Assembly (NCBI GenBank): GCA_023512835.1
Contig: CM042091.1
Coordinates: forward strand, 35,292,107-35,356,106
Origin: Taxillus chinensis
Lineage: Eukaryota; Streptophyta; Magnoliopsida; Santalales; Loranthaceae
DNA length: 64,000 nucleotides
Direction: 5' to 3'
Shown here piece after piece: positions 1 through 11,999 of the stretch; within the stretch, counting starts at the first letter, position 1, and each line of letters opens with the position of its first letter. The translations under genes were made by a program, and so were the position numbers. The notes below the pieces were generated by a model. That model saw nothing but the letters and a program-made list of their open reading frames with translations, did no database searches and was not told where the DNA came from.

Positions 1-1466
1 TTTATAATTTTACAAAAAAAAGACAAAAAAAGCCTGTTTTTAGTTGCATGATTGTTTGAGTTGTTTGCTTGAATGATTTGCTTGTGGAGGCATGGATATT
101 AAGTATGTAATTTTGGCTTAAAATTTAATTTTTTATGCCACATTAGTATCATGTTGTGATAAGGTAGTTAAAGTAGTTAAAATGTGCTCCGAATTGGTTT
201 AATCATATCTTTATCTTTTGAATGATATCACCATGTTTTTGGAGCTGAGTTTTGCATATATTAGCTGAGCATGAAATGCTATGATAGACCTAAGTAACCC
301 TTAAAGTTGAGTGAAAAAGAAATGAAAAATGAGAACAGCTTCTTTTAGCCTTTGAGTGCCATTTTAGGGTATGGGTAATAATAGCTACTCTTCTTGCATT
401 CAACATTGGTTATTTAATGGTAGGAGTCAAGTAAGCATGTGATTACTTATTAGTGCTCAGTGTTTGGTGTTTAGTTAGGATGCAAGACCTCTAAGTCACT
501 GTGACTGTCTTTGCATCCTTTTCTTTATTTTCAGATATTATTGGAAAAGGCTGTGATATAGAATGTGAAAAAGCCATCTCTTAATTGGAAAATGGGATGT
601 GAGACATCAATGAATTTCTGTCTCTTCTTATGTAGCAAAATGGCAAGGAGTTTGCATTAGAAAAATCAGTCTTATTTATGTGTTATGTGAGTAAAAAAAA
701 AAGAGCGTGAATAATCCATCAAGGGAGAGCATAAAATGCAACCTTGTAAGGTTAATTACTAAAAAAAAAAGAAAAAAAAAAGAAAAAAAAAAGGAAAGAA
801 AGATTCATAATAAAAGCCACAATGGCTTGATGTTTATGTGTGATTGTTTAGATTTGTGAAGCCACATTGGCTGAATTATGTTTTGTTTTGAGAGTGTTGA
901 GCTCAATTCTTTAGCTCATGGTTTTGTTTTATCAGTTATTAGAATAGAGTGTGAGTTTATTGAGTTTAGTCTAGCGTGTGAGTTCAAATAAAGTAGAATA
1001 GAGAGTGTGATTTCTTTGATGAGCACAATAGGGAACTCTCATGATTGCTTGGCAAGTACTTAATCAATAGCTGATGGCGAGTGTAGAGATAGAGTTTTCC
1101 GTCCATTGTTCATTGATAGGTATTGGGCTTGAGAATTATTATATTAGAGTGAGGCTGCTTATCCTTGGTAAGAACTTAAAGGGAAACTAGGTGCTATTTT
1201 ATCATAGATTGCTTACTCATATCTGAAATTTAAGTGGTGATATTGCATGGTTGTTGGACTAGGGATATGGACATGAATGAACTAAGTTATGACTCATTTT
1301 GATGCTTAAATTCCCATTTCATCATGATAGAGTTGCATGCTTAGGAAACCATGATTCTCCTTGACTGTTATTTTATTTTTCTTCCGTTTGACGGCGTGTT
1401 TATTTTATTTTTGCATGCTTGTATGTTTTTGTGTGAGGACAAGCAATGGTTCAAGTGTAGTGTATT
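1..1466 (+). other. Element H: conserved 3' noncoding region, cut by window edge
   Basis: This is the noncoding stretch that lies between the accessory gene and the 3' LTR in every member of the dominant Athila-type family here. It aligns by eye with 17990-19539, 31468-33007, 43485-45058 and 58364-59921 on this strand, and with the reverse complements of 5936-7502 and 36634-38178. No ORF is conserved in it. A variable A-rich tract lies at 757-792. It ends in the purine-rich AAGTGT(A/G)GTGTATT just before the LTR, where the polypurine tract should be. The rest of element H lies left of the window. Confidence 0.85.
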
Positions 1467-2982
1467 TGATAACGTGCATTTTATGCCGTTATTCTAGTGT
1501 TTATTTAGGATGTTTAAGAGCATGATTAGAGACTTATTGCTTCATATATCATATATATTTGCTCTAACCCCTAGGAAGATGCTATTTGCAAATACATGCG
1601 TTTTTAAGCTGTTTTGGCAGACTTTGGAGCTCACTTTTCACATAGTAGATGGCCTCAAACAATTAGCATGCAAGAACAAAAGTTGCTTAGAATGATGTCC
1701 TCTACCTACCACAGAAATTTCAGAGCATTTGGAGCTGCACCTGAATTCACCTATTTCACGTGCAAGCCTATTTTTGCCTCTCAGGCCTCTACAGGATGCA
1801 AGGAAGCTTGGGGAGAAGTTTGAGCTGATTGGGAGTTGCACGTAAATTCAGCATATCACGTGCAAATTGACGTGCAGAGATATTTTTGGACCGATCCTAT
1901 CGTTTTTTCATGCTGATCATTTGTTACTGAAGGCCCATGTCCAAATTGTGGATGGAAGATAGAGATTTTAATCTTTGGAGTGTCAATTATCAAAACTACG
2001 TCGTTTTGATAGATGGGCTAGGGTACACACCTCAAGGCCCATCCAACCTCTATAAATACAGCCTCCATGCCCCATGCAACCCATCCTAGACCCCCCCTAC
2101 ACGTTTTTAGAGAGAGAGAGGCTCCACAACTTGGAGGTTGCTCCTTGACCTAGGAGAGCAGCCGTCGCAGCCGTCGCAGCTGGCCGTCGCGGATTTTGGA
2201 GCTTGGATTTGAAGCTTTGTTGCGTGCGTGGATTAGAAAAAGATGTTTAGCTTTACTGCTATGGTTTTGCTTGTAATCATGCGTGAGTAGTTCTTATAAT
2301 CTAGGGGAGTAATGTAGCCCCCTTGTTGCTTTGCTATGTTTATGAATATTGGGTTTGGATGATTGAGTTTTGCAAGTTTTATGAATCTGTTCTTAATTTC
2401 TATCTTTGGATGTACACCTTGGTATTCTTAGCCCTAGTCTGGGGCGGATTGAGATTCATAACTTATTTGTAATTGGTGTGATCATTATCCTTTTGCAAGT
2501 ATGATTTATTGGCTTTGCATGTTTGTGTGTTTAGATGACCATTCTGGCATACAACTCTTAAAAGGACCTTAATGACCATTTGTTGTCCTTGGCTTATGTT
2601 TAGCATGTTTTCAATCAGACAACCCTAATACCATGAACCAGTAGAGATAACATAGGGAGATGAAATTGTAACCGTAGATGCCTCTAATCCTTGAATCTTA
2701 ATCCTAAAATCAATTTGCTTTCTTTGTTTATTCAGAAAACCAAATAAAAATTAGATCTTTAGTTATAAATAGAATTTGTTTTTGCCAAGACATTGTTTTA
2801 AGCAAGATTAATTTGGTGATTTGAGTTAAAGCTAGATAACTTGGTAATCTCTGTGGGATCGACCCCTTTCTTGTCGCTATTCTATTTAGCATTAGTTAAG
2901 GGAATTAATATTTTGAGAAGGGATTTAAACGACAGTAGCTTAACCCTCACTTTGGTTTCGCTTACGAAATACCCGTTCGTCA
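1467..2982 (+). repeat. Element H 3' LTR (Athila-type, 'CGTTCGTCA' 3' end)
   Basis: Complete LTR of 1,516 bp starting TGATAACG and ending GTTCGTCA, matching 19540-21054 and 26740-28218. U3 has CACGTG-type repeats and an ACGT-centred palindrome; a TATA box is at 2051-2058. Directly after it, at 2983, sequence homologous to the middle of ORF3 begins (compare the reverse complement of 39740-39790), so H inserted into the ORF3 of element G. The adjacent AGCAT is the expected right-hand target duplication; the left one is outside the window. Confidence 0.9.
1989..2058 (+). promoter_or_regulatory. LTR core promoter: ACGT palindrome and TATA box
   Basis: A near-perfect 22-bp palindrome (1989-2010, core AAAACTACGTCGTTTT) lies about 40 bp upstream of TATAAATA (2051-2058). 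The same pair occurs in every full LTR of the family, for example 20063-20084 with the TATA near 20125. Plant LTR elements start transcription about 30 bp past the TATA box, which would place the R region near 2085. ACGT cores are typical bZIP sites; binding here is inference. Confidence 0.7.
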
Positions 2983-4455
2983 AGCATCACTCTTCCTTCT
3001 CACTGGGTGTTAAGAGTATTGCATGCTGAAGGGGGTTTGGGGATCAGTACCAGAGGTCATTGGGCAACCAAGGTTCCTCCTCCATCACAGCCCGCTAGGC
3101 AGTGTTCATGTGGAGCGATCCACTGACTTTGCATGGGAGACCTCTCCTCATGTGGATCAAAGGAAGCAGTCTCTATACAGACTCACTGCCATGTACATGC
3201 AGTTCAATGTACATAAAGAAGATATTTTCAATTTCTTTCAAGGCATTCGTGGGCAGGTGGTGAGCGAAGTGGAGGTCATCAATTGGGCAGTCACTAATGG
3301 GCACATCACTAGTGCCCAATTTGAAGAATTAATGGCCCTCATCTCTGGAGACCAACAAGCTACTTCACAACCTAGAACCGAGCATGGGAGGCCCCAGGAC
3401 GTAGCCGCTCATGCATCTCCTAGAGCATGGGAGGCCCCGAAGCTCCTCCTGCTGCATCTACCGAAGCTTGGAGGCAAGAAACACAGCAGCTCAGGGAGGT
3501 AAATGCCAGAACCCAGCGCGAGGTGGAAGCCCTGAGGAAGGACAACAAAGAAGTCAAAGGCCTCCTAGGCAAAATCTGGAAGGCCTTGAGCAAGCGGAAA
3601 GCATCAAAACGTTCTCCTATAGTGGAGATATCTGATGAAGAACCCTCTCCATCCCCTAAAGTTTCTTATCCTGCCCAGGCGGATCCACCTCAACCAGAAT
3701 CTTTAGCTAGGCCATCCTACTATCACCCAGAGGAGACAGAGCCAGCAAGAGGGTATTCACCCTTTCAACCTCAAGAGGAGACAGAGCCAGCCGAAGGGTA
3801 TTCCCCCTTCCAGCCTTTTACTGATCCTGCATATTCTCAGGCTCTTGTGCCTGTTATACATCCTGTCTCTTGGGGTACATACATGCCTGCTGAACCTGAA
3901 GACCTTCTTGGCCCTCCTATCCATTTAATAATTTATCCAGCCTTATCATCTGCTGAAAGTCAAGCAGCATTTGAAGACTTCATTAACTCTCAGGTGTTAA
4001 GGGCTCACTTTGCAAGGGACATGGACCTCTTCACCTCGTTTGTCCTTCAAAGGATTTTAGGCGATGAATATCTATATTCAGATGAGGTGGACTTATTTTG
4101 CAGGACTATGCGTTTTGTTGTGGAGGCTGAGCCTCATAATTACCCACTGTCCCAGTATACCTCTATTATGATGTGCGAGCTTTATGAGCAACCTTTGACT
4201 GAAAGTGTGTGGCGCCAGTGTATAAATGGTCGGAATGAAGGGCATCGTCCATGGCATGGTATGCATGAGGTGCTGATCCCTGTGCACATTGATCGTCACT
4301 ATGTCTTGGTGCGTGTGGATTTGAGTGCAGGGCATGCGGTGCTTTATGATCCAAGCCAAGGGGAAGGGTTCACCAGAAGAAAGAGACGGCTTGTTCATGG
4401 GCTCATAAAAAGAATCAAGGATGCGATGAAACAAGAAGGATTGTTGCAGGATAAG
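2983..4455 (+). pseudogene. Element G ORF3, first part (coiled coil and Ulp1-like domain), broken
   Basis: This is the middle and most of the protease part of ORF3, homologous to the better preserved copy at 38179-39988 (-). In order there is a helical segment (SPHVDQRKQSLYRLTAMYMQ), a coiled coil ending near 3600, a Pro/Ser/Glu-rich linker with a duplicated EETEPA(R/E)GYSPFQP unit (3730-3815), then the Ulp1/C48-like domain. The catalytic His is in DRHYVLVRVD (about 4290-4320) and the Asp in LYDPSQ (about 4345). Frameshifts occur near 3093 and 3370-3430. The N-terminal part is cut off by element H, and the chain stops at 4455 where element F inserted. The C-terminal piece resumes at 17775. 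Not functional as it stands. Confidence 0.85.
4451..4455. repeat. Left target-site duplication of element F (ATAAG)
   Basis: ATAAG directly precedes the TGACAG terminus of F and is repeated at 17775-17779 directly after its other terminus. Taking one copy out restores the ORF3 sequence across the gap, proving F inserted into G. Confidence 0.95.
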
Positions 4456-5935
4456 TGACAGACAAGATTTTTAGCCTCTCTAAGAGCTCGCTAATGTCGT
4501 TAAATCTCTCTTCAAAATAATAAATTCCTTAAGTTTGCACTAAAAGAATAGCAGCAAGCAAGGGGTCGAACCCACAGGGATTAACCTAGTTCTCTAGTTC
4601 TCAAATCAAAACACCCAATTACTCTTGTTCTATAAAATGTCTTGGCAAAAAGTTTTCTTTTTTAAACTAAAGGTCTAATTTTTATTTGGTTTTCTGAATA
4701 AACAAAGAAAGTAAACTGATTTTAAGATTAAAATTCAAGGATTAAAAGCATCTAGGGTCACAATTTCACCTCCCTATGTTATCTCTACTGGTTCATGGTA
4801 TTAGGGTTGTCTGATTGAAAACATGCTAAACACAAGCCAAGGACAACAAATGGTCATTGAGGTCCTTTTAAGAGTTGTATGCGGAATGGTCATCTAAACA
4901 CACAAACATGCAAAGCCAATAAATCATACTTGCAAAAGGATAATGATCACACCAATTACAAATAAGTTATGAATCTCAATCTGCCCTGAGACTAGGGCTA
5001 AGAATACCAAGGTGTACATCCAAAGATAGAATTAAGAACAGATTCATAAAACATGCAAAACTCAATCATCCAAACCCAATATTCATAAACACAGCAAAGC
5101 AACAAGGGGGCTACATTGCTCCCCTAGATTAAAAGACTACTCACGCATGATTACAAGCAAACACAAAGCAGAAAAGCTCAACATCTTCTTCTTGATCACG
5201 CGCACAGCAAAGCTTCAAATCCAGGCTCCAAAATCCGCGACGGCTGCACTCCTAGGTCAAGGAGCACCTCCAAGTCGTGGAGCCTCTCTCTCTCTAAAAA
5301 TGTGTAGGGGGGTTAGGTCTGGCTAGCAAGGGGCGTGGAGCTCTTATTTATAGAGTTTGGATGGGCCTTGAGGTGTGTAACCTAGCCCACCTATCAAAAC
5401 GACGTAGTTTTGATAAGTAACACTCGAAACATTAAAAACTCTATCTTCTATCCACAATTTGGACTTGGGCCTTCAGAAACAAATGATCAGCATGGAAAAA
5501 CGATTGGATCGGCCCAAAAACATCTCTGCACGCCAATTTGCACGTGATATGGTGAATTCACGTGCACCTCCAAATCAGGTCAAACTTCTCCCCAAGCTTC
5601 CTTGCATCCTGTAGAGGCCTGAGAGGCAAAAATATGCTTGCACGTGATATGGGTGAATTCACGTTCAGCTCCAAATGCTCTGAAATTTTTGTGGTAGGTA
5701 GAGGACATCATTCTAAGAAACTTTTGTTCTTGCACGCCAATTGTTTGAGGCCATCTACTATGTCAAAAGTGAGGTCCAAAACCTGCCAAAACAGCTTAAA
5801 AGCGCATGTATTTGCAACTAGCATCTTCCTAGGGGTTAGAGCAAATATATATGATATATGAAGAAATAAGGCTCTAATCATGCTCTTAACATCCTAAATA
5901 AACACTAGAATAACGGCATAAAATGCACGTTATCA
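4456..5935 (-). repeat. Element F 3' LTR
   Basis: LTR of 1,480 bp read on the minus strand from TGATAACG (5935) to CTGTCA (4456). It belongs to the LTR type ending CTTGTCTGTCA, as in A and B. Several differences from its partner at 16285-17774 fall on CAG/CTG triplets, for example GCGG at 4881 against GCCAG at 16711. Confidence 0.95.
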
Positions 5936-7502
5936 AATACACCACACTTGAACCATTGCTTGTCCTCAAGCAAAAACATACAAGCATGCAAAAATAAAAT
6001 AAACACGCAATCAAACGGAAGAAACATAAAATAACAATCAAGGAGAATCATGGTTTCCTAAGCATGCAACTCTATCATGATGAAATGGGAATTTAAGCAT
6101 TAAAATGAGTCATAACTTAGTTCATTCATGTCCATATCCCTAGTCCAACAACCATGCATTATCTCCACTTAAATTTCAGATATGAGCAAGCAATCCATGA
6201 TAAAATAGCACCTAGTTTCCCTTTAAGTTCTTACCAAGGATAAGCAGCCTCACTCAAATATAATAAATCTCAAGCCCAATACCCATCAATGAACAATGGA
6301 TGGAAAAACTCTATCTCTACACTCGCCATCAGCTATTGATTAAGTACTTGCCAAGCAATCATGAGAGTTCCCTATTGTGCTCATCAAAGAAAACACACTC
6401 TCTATTCTACTTTATTTGAACTCACACGCTAGTCTAAACTCAATAAACTCACACTCTATTCTAATAACTGATAAAACAAAACCATGAGCTAAAGAATTGA
6501 GCTCAACACTCTCAAAACAAAACATAATTCAGCCAATGTGGCTTCACAAATCTAAACAATCACACATAAACATTAAGCCAGTGTGGCTTTTATTTTGAAT
6601 CTTTCTTTTTCTTTTTTTCTTTTTTTTTTCTCTTTTTTTTAAAGTAATAACCTTACAAGGTTGCATTTTATGCTCTCCCTTGATGGATTATTCACTCTTT
6701 TTTTTACTCACATACCACACATAAATAAGACTGATTTTTCTAATGCATACCCCTTGCCATTTTGCTACATAAGGAGAGATAGAAATTCATTGATGTCTCA
6801 CATCCCATTTCCCAATTAAGTGATGGCTTTTTCACATTCTGTATCACAGCCTTTTCCAATAATATCACACAATAAAGAAAAGAATGCAAATACAGTCACA
6901 ATGACTTAGAGGTCTTGCATCCTAACTCCACACACCAAACACTGAGCACTAATAAGTAATCACATGCTTACTTGACTCCTACCATTAAATAACCAATGTT
7001 GAATGCAAGATGAGTAGCAAATCAAACTATTACCCATAAACCATAAATGTCACTCAAGGGCTAAAAAGAAGTTGTTCTCATTTTTCATTTCTTTTTCACT
7101 CAACTTTAAGGGTTACTTAGGTCTATCATAGCATTTCATGCTCAGCTAATATTCAAAACTCAGCTCCAAAAACATGGTGATATCATTCAAGAGATATAGA
7201 CATGATTAAACCAATTCAGAGCACATTTTAACTACTTTAACACCCTTATCACAACATGATACTAATGTGGCATAAAAATTAAATTTTAAGCCAAAATTGC
7301 ATACTTAATATCCATGTCTCCACAAACAAATCATTCAAGCAAACAACTCAAACAATCATGCAACTAAATTTTTTTTTTGTTTTTTTTTAATAAAACATGC
7401 AATCACAACATAAAAGACAAGCAAGTGGCTCAAGTCACTCCCATACACCACACTTAAAATATGCTATGTCCTCATGGCATAAAATAGGGAGTAGGAAAAT
7501 AC
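5936..7502 (-). other. Element F conserved 3' noncoding region
   Basis: Noncoding region between the ORF3 stop and the 3' LTR, the reverse complement of 17990-19539. It contains no conserved ORF. Motifs of the form AAGTGTGGTGTA lie at both ends (near 7445-7460 and 5937-5955, minus strand), so the second PPT-like motif sits directly at the LTR. A T-rich tract (plus strand) at 6603-6640 is the counterpart of the variable A-rich tract in the other copies. Confidence 0.85.
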
Positions 7503-9862
7503 TTACCTCTCAGTTGGCAAGCTGTAATAGTAGATGACATTGGCCACCATTCGTCGCACCTGAGCCACAAAGTCGACCAACGTCTCGCCGCGCACTTCCC
7601 AAGTTTCCTTCCCTTGCGAATAGCCATCATGTAGTAGCAAACAAAGATCCCACAGCTGAATTGGTCAGGCTGCTGAGGGATTTCCATTTCGTTGAGGTGA
7701 ATAAGCGGAAGCTTGTCCTGCAACAATCCTTCTTTCTTCATTGCATCCTTGATTCGTTTGATGAGCCCACGAACAAGCCGTCTCTTTCTTCTCGTTGAAC
7801 CCTTCATTTTGGCTTGGATCATACAAAGACCTGCATGCCCCTGATCAAATCCACTCGCACCAAGACATAATGACGTTCAATATGCCTGGGATCGGCACCT
7901 CGTGCATACCATGCCAAGGACGGTGCCCTTCATTTGCCCATTGATACGCCGGTGCCACACACTTTCGGACAAAGGTTGGTCGTAAAGCTCGCACGGCATA
8001 ATGGATGTATACCTGGGATAATGGGTAATTCCGAGGCTCGGCCTCCACAACAAAACGCATAGTTCTCGCAAAACAAGTCCACCTCATCTGAATATAGATA
8101 GTCATCGCCTAAAATCCTTTGAAGGACAAACGAGGTGAAGAGGTCCATGTCCCTTGCAAATCGAGCCCTTAACACCTGAGAATTAATGAAGTCTTCAAAT
8201 CTTGCTTGACTCTCAGCAGATGATATGGCTGGATCAATGATTAAATAGATAGGAGGGCCAAGAAGGTCTTCAGGTTCGGCAGGCATGTAGGTACCCCAAG
8301 AGACAGGATGTATAACAAGCACAATGCCTGAGAATATGGAGGATCGGTAAAAGGCTGGAAGGGTGAATACCCTTCCTGGCTGGCTTTGTCTCCTCTTGAG
8401 GCCGGAAGGGTGAATACCCTGTTCCGGCGCCGCCTCCTGCGGGTGATAGTAAGATGGCCGAGCTGAAGGTTCTTGTTGAGGTGGATCTGCCTGGGCTGGA
8501 TAAGCATCTTCAGGGAATGGAGAGGGTTCTTCATCAGATATCTCCACTATAGGAGAACGTTTTGATGCTTTCTTCTTGCTCAAAGCCTTCCAGATTTTGC
8601 CTAGGAGGCCTTTGACTTCTTTGTTGTCCTCAGGGCTTCCACCTCGCGCGGGGTTCTGGCATTTGCCTCCCTGAGCTGCTGTGTTTCTTGCCTCCAAGCT
8701 TCGGTTGATGCAGCAGGAGGAGCTTCTGGGGCTTCCCATGCTCTAGGTGATGCATGAGCAGCAACATCTGGAGCCTCCCATGCTCTGGTTCTAGGTTGTG
8801 AAGTAGCTTGTTGGTCTCCAGAGATGAGGGCCATTAATTCTTCAAATTGGGCACTAGTGATGTGCCCATTAGTGATCGCCCAATTGATGACCTCCACTTC
8901 GCTCACCACTGCCCACTAATGCCTTGAAAGAAATTGAAAATGTCTTCTTTGTGTACATTGAACTGCATGTACATGGCAGTGAGTCTGTATAGAGTTTGCT
9001 TCCTTTGATCCAAATGAGGAGAGGTCTCCCTTACAAAGTCTCGTGGATCGCTCCACAAGAACACCGTGCCTAGCGGCGGTCGTGATGGAGGAGGAACATT
9101 GGTTGCCCAATGACCTCTGGGTATCGACCCCCAAACCTCCTTCAACTTGCAATACTCTTAACACCCAGGTGAGAAGGAAAAGTAATGCTCTCCATGGAGG
9201 AAAAATGCAAACGAGGCATGCTTTGAAATATCACACACAAAATTCTGCCATTTATCTCGCTTGGATGAGTTTTTCTTCCACCATTTGAAAATGGTAGTGG
9301 CCCAATCCACATTTAGCATATGATCAATGCTATACATGAACTCAGTGTGGCTTAGGCACACTATCTAGCCCACTGTCCGAATCAATAAGCATTTCCCTAC
9401 CCAGGTAAGCTAGGCATCTAAATTTTCCAACAAAACCATTCTTGGTATACCGCCTTCGACTTTGAAATTTTCTAGCATAGTTACATGCAGTACCAAATTC
9501 TCCTAGGCTTAGCCGAGGGAAACTATCACCTGGGTTCAGGGAGGTTAAAGCAATTTCTAATAATATCAGGGGTTATCCGACATAAACCCCTTGCACAACC
9601 CCTATCAGTTCATCCTCATTCCCAAGAGACAGATGCATAGAATTCTTGTAGGGCGAGAATAGGAAATAGCCTGGTCGGGCGGATACTAACCTTTGTAATC
9701 CCGAGTTTGAATTTTAACAGCCACCTCTCTAGCCCGGCCCGGCTCTGAAGCCTCCAAAGCTTGCATATCAAGAGCATGCCCCAAGAGTATCTCCTCCTCA
9801 GGTTGGCTATCAGCACTAGGTGAGTGCACCTCCTCCTGGCCAGTCCTCCTTGTGCGCACCAT
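7503..9862 (-). pseudogene. Element F ORF3: transposon-associated domain plus Ulp1-like cysteine protease, frameshifted
   Basis: The start codon at 9862 (MVRTRRTGQEEVHSPSADSQ) lies about 124 bp downstream of a TATA-like box. Domains in order: a region resembling the 'putative plant transposon protein' family (LQEFYAS; about 9.2-9.7 kb), a segment with YSIDHMLN(V/L)DWAT, a coiled coil and Pro-rich linker, and a C-terminal C48/Ulp1-like domain. The catalytic His is in the RHYVLVRVD equivalent near 7870, the Asp in the YDP equivalent, and PDQFSCGIFVCYYM keeps the nucleophile Cys. The gene is in at least six frames. One break is a 1-nt loss at about 7618 (ATTCGCAAGG against ATTCTGCAAGG elsewhere). 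A DNA-binding or SUMO/ubiquitin-like protease role is inferred from the family only. Confidence 0.85.
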
Positions 9863-10725
9863 CTTTGGAATGAGAAAATAAGAGCAAAGAGCGGAAAACT
9901 GAAGAGCAAGAGAGCAAAAGGGCGAGTTTCTCTAATACTCGGATCCGGAGTGATTTTGGTGTGGAAGCCTTTGAAGATGGCCTCCCTTTATATAGCGTGC
10001 AGAAGGAAAGATGCTCCAATTGGCGTGATACACGTGCCCCTAACTTTTCAGAGTGTTCTGACCAAAATAGCCTCTGCACGTGAATTGGCCGAATTGGCGT
10101 GCAGGTCAGAATCGTTCCAAACTTTGGTGGTGGGTCCCCCTTGAGCTGGCAAGCAATAGTCCCTTCTGCACGTGAATTTGTTGAAGCTTTTTGCATTTTT
10201 GGGCCTCCATATGACAGCTAGCAATTCGCGTGCAAGAGTAAATGTGATTCACATGGTCTTCATCTACCATTCCAGAAAGTTACAGCTCAAAAGGAGGTGC
10301 ACGTGAATTGGGCAATTCACGTGCAAATTCACGTTCAGGCCCAAACTGGCCCAAATTTCTCCACTGAGTTGCTTATGCATTATGGACCATCTTTAAGTCT
10401 TGCACGTGAATTGTTTGAGCCCATCTTCAAGCACATTTGGGCTTCACTTGGTCCTTGCTCCTTGACTTTGACTTTTAAAAATAAGTCCACAAGTTCAGGA
10501 CCCAATAATTTGCTCATCCTGCACATGGTTAGTTAAGAAAGAAGCAAAGTCTCCTGCACAATGGTTAGCTTGCAAACAAATTTATTTAATAAAATAAATA
10601 AAAGAAAATAACATAAAATAAAACATAGCAATAAACATTGGGTTGCCTCCCAACCAACGCTTTATTTAAAGTCTGTAGCTAGACTTTCAGTTATGATCAT
10701 GCAATGGTAAAAGAGAGGGAATCAA
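9863..10725 (-). promoter_or_regulatory. Spacer between integrase and ORF3 with promoter-like motifs
   Basis: No ORF is shared with the homologous spacer of element C (47030-47901). It holds six CACGTG G-boxes (10031, 10077, 10169, 10300, 10318, 10403) and, on the minus strand, TATATAAAG (9994-9986) about 124 bp before the ORF3 start. The G-boxes sit in contexts such as GCACGTGAATTGGGCAATTC that resemble the LTR U3. The integrase-proximal end carries the GGGAGGCAACCCAA motif (reverse complement near 10645) also found after the coding region of A and B. I read it as a second, internal promoter for ORF3; the expression claim is inference. Confidence 0.65.
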
Positions 10726-11890
10726 CTATCTCCCCTCGAGTTGAATCAAAGTATGGTTTGACCTATTGCCATTCACCCAAAATTTCTTGCCATCTACGAC
10801 TTGGAGCTCAAAGCTCCCATATGGCTTCTTATCAACTATCACAAAAGGTCCCATCCACTTGGACCTTAATTTACCAGGAAATAACCTCAACCTTGTGTTA
10901 AATAGAAGAACTTTCTGCCCTAAGGTTAAAGGTTCATTGTTGAGTTGCCTATCATGCCATTTCTTAGTTCTTTCTTTGTAAAATTTAGCACTATCATAGG
11001 CATCCAACCTAAGCTCATCTAACTCAATTAATTGAGTCATCCTAAGCTCCTTGATCTCTTGTGGGTTAAAATTTAACTTCTTCAAGGCCCAATGAGCCTT
11101 GTGTTCTAGTTCCACAGGCAAGTGACATGCCTTACCATATAGAATACGGTAAGGTGACATCCCAATGGGAGTTTTGTAAGCTGTCCTATATGCCCATAAG
11201 GCTTCATCAAGCCTTTGAGACCAATCTTTCCTATTGGCTCCAACAGTTTTCTCTAAAAAAGGCCTTAATCTCCCTGTTGGACACTTCTGCTTGTCCATTA
11301 GCTTGTGGGTGGTAAGCTAAAGACTTCCTATGAGTGACACCATACTTGTTCAATAACTTGTCAAACAATTTGTTGCAGAAATGACTACCCTCATCACTAA
11401 TTATAGCCCTTGGTGTCCCAAAACGGCTAAAGATGTTCCTAGTAAGGAAGTGAGTCACAACCCTAGCATCATTCACTCTAGTAGGAATAGCTTCTACCCA
11501 CTTAGACACATAATCCCACAGCAAGCAAAATGTATGAGTAGCCATCGAATTGGGGAATGGCCCCATGAAGTCAATGCCCCAAATGTCAAAAATTTCAACT
11601 GGAAGGATTCCCAGCCAAGGGCATCTCATTTTTCCTAGACAAACCACCTACCCTTTGACATCTATCACACTTTTTGATGTAGACATAGGTGTCTTTCACC
11701 ATGTGAGGCCAATAAAAGCCACACTGCATGATCTTAGCCACAGTTCTCTGCACCCCAAAGTGGCCCCCATAATGTGATGCATAACAATGATGTATTATGT
11801 CATCTACTTCCTCCTCAAGGACACACTTTCTAATGATTTGGTCTGGACACCTCCTATAAAGAATTGGGTCTTCCCAAATGTATTTCTTAG
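10726..11890 (-). pseudogene. Element F integrase, frameshifted
   Basis: Minus-strand integrase of a Ty3/gypsy element. The HHCC zinc-binding region is seen as [13 protein letters not shown] followed by KKCDRC. The catalytic core has the first Asp in [11 protein letters not shown], the second in [11 protein letters not shown] and the Glu in [10 protein letters not shown]. The C-terminal part ([20 protein letters not shown] and on to about 10726) matches Athila integrases. Frames change near 11.6 kb and 11.24-11.30 kb. Compared with C, a 1-nt insertion (NSMATHTFCLLWDYV in place of YILLAVDYV) breaks the core. Its role would be insertion of the cDNA into chromosomal DNA. Confidence 0.9.
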
Positions 11891-11999
11891 CATCCACTAC
11901 CAATTTCTTTCTCTGGTGGTAGTCTAACCGCTTGGGTATGAACCCAGTGGCTAAATAATTTGCTATGTCAACAAACCAAGGAAGATGATGCACCTCAAA

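Noticed and set aside
7503..9862. Calling ORF3 an env-like gene
   Set aside because: It occupies the env position but shows no signal peptide, fusion peptide or transmembrane segment; its C-terminus fits an Ulp1-like protease instead.
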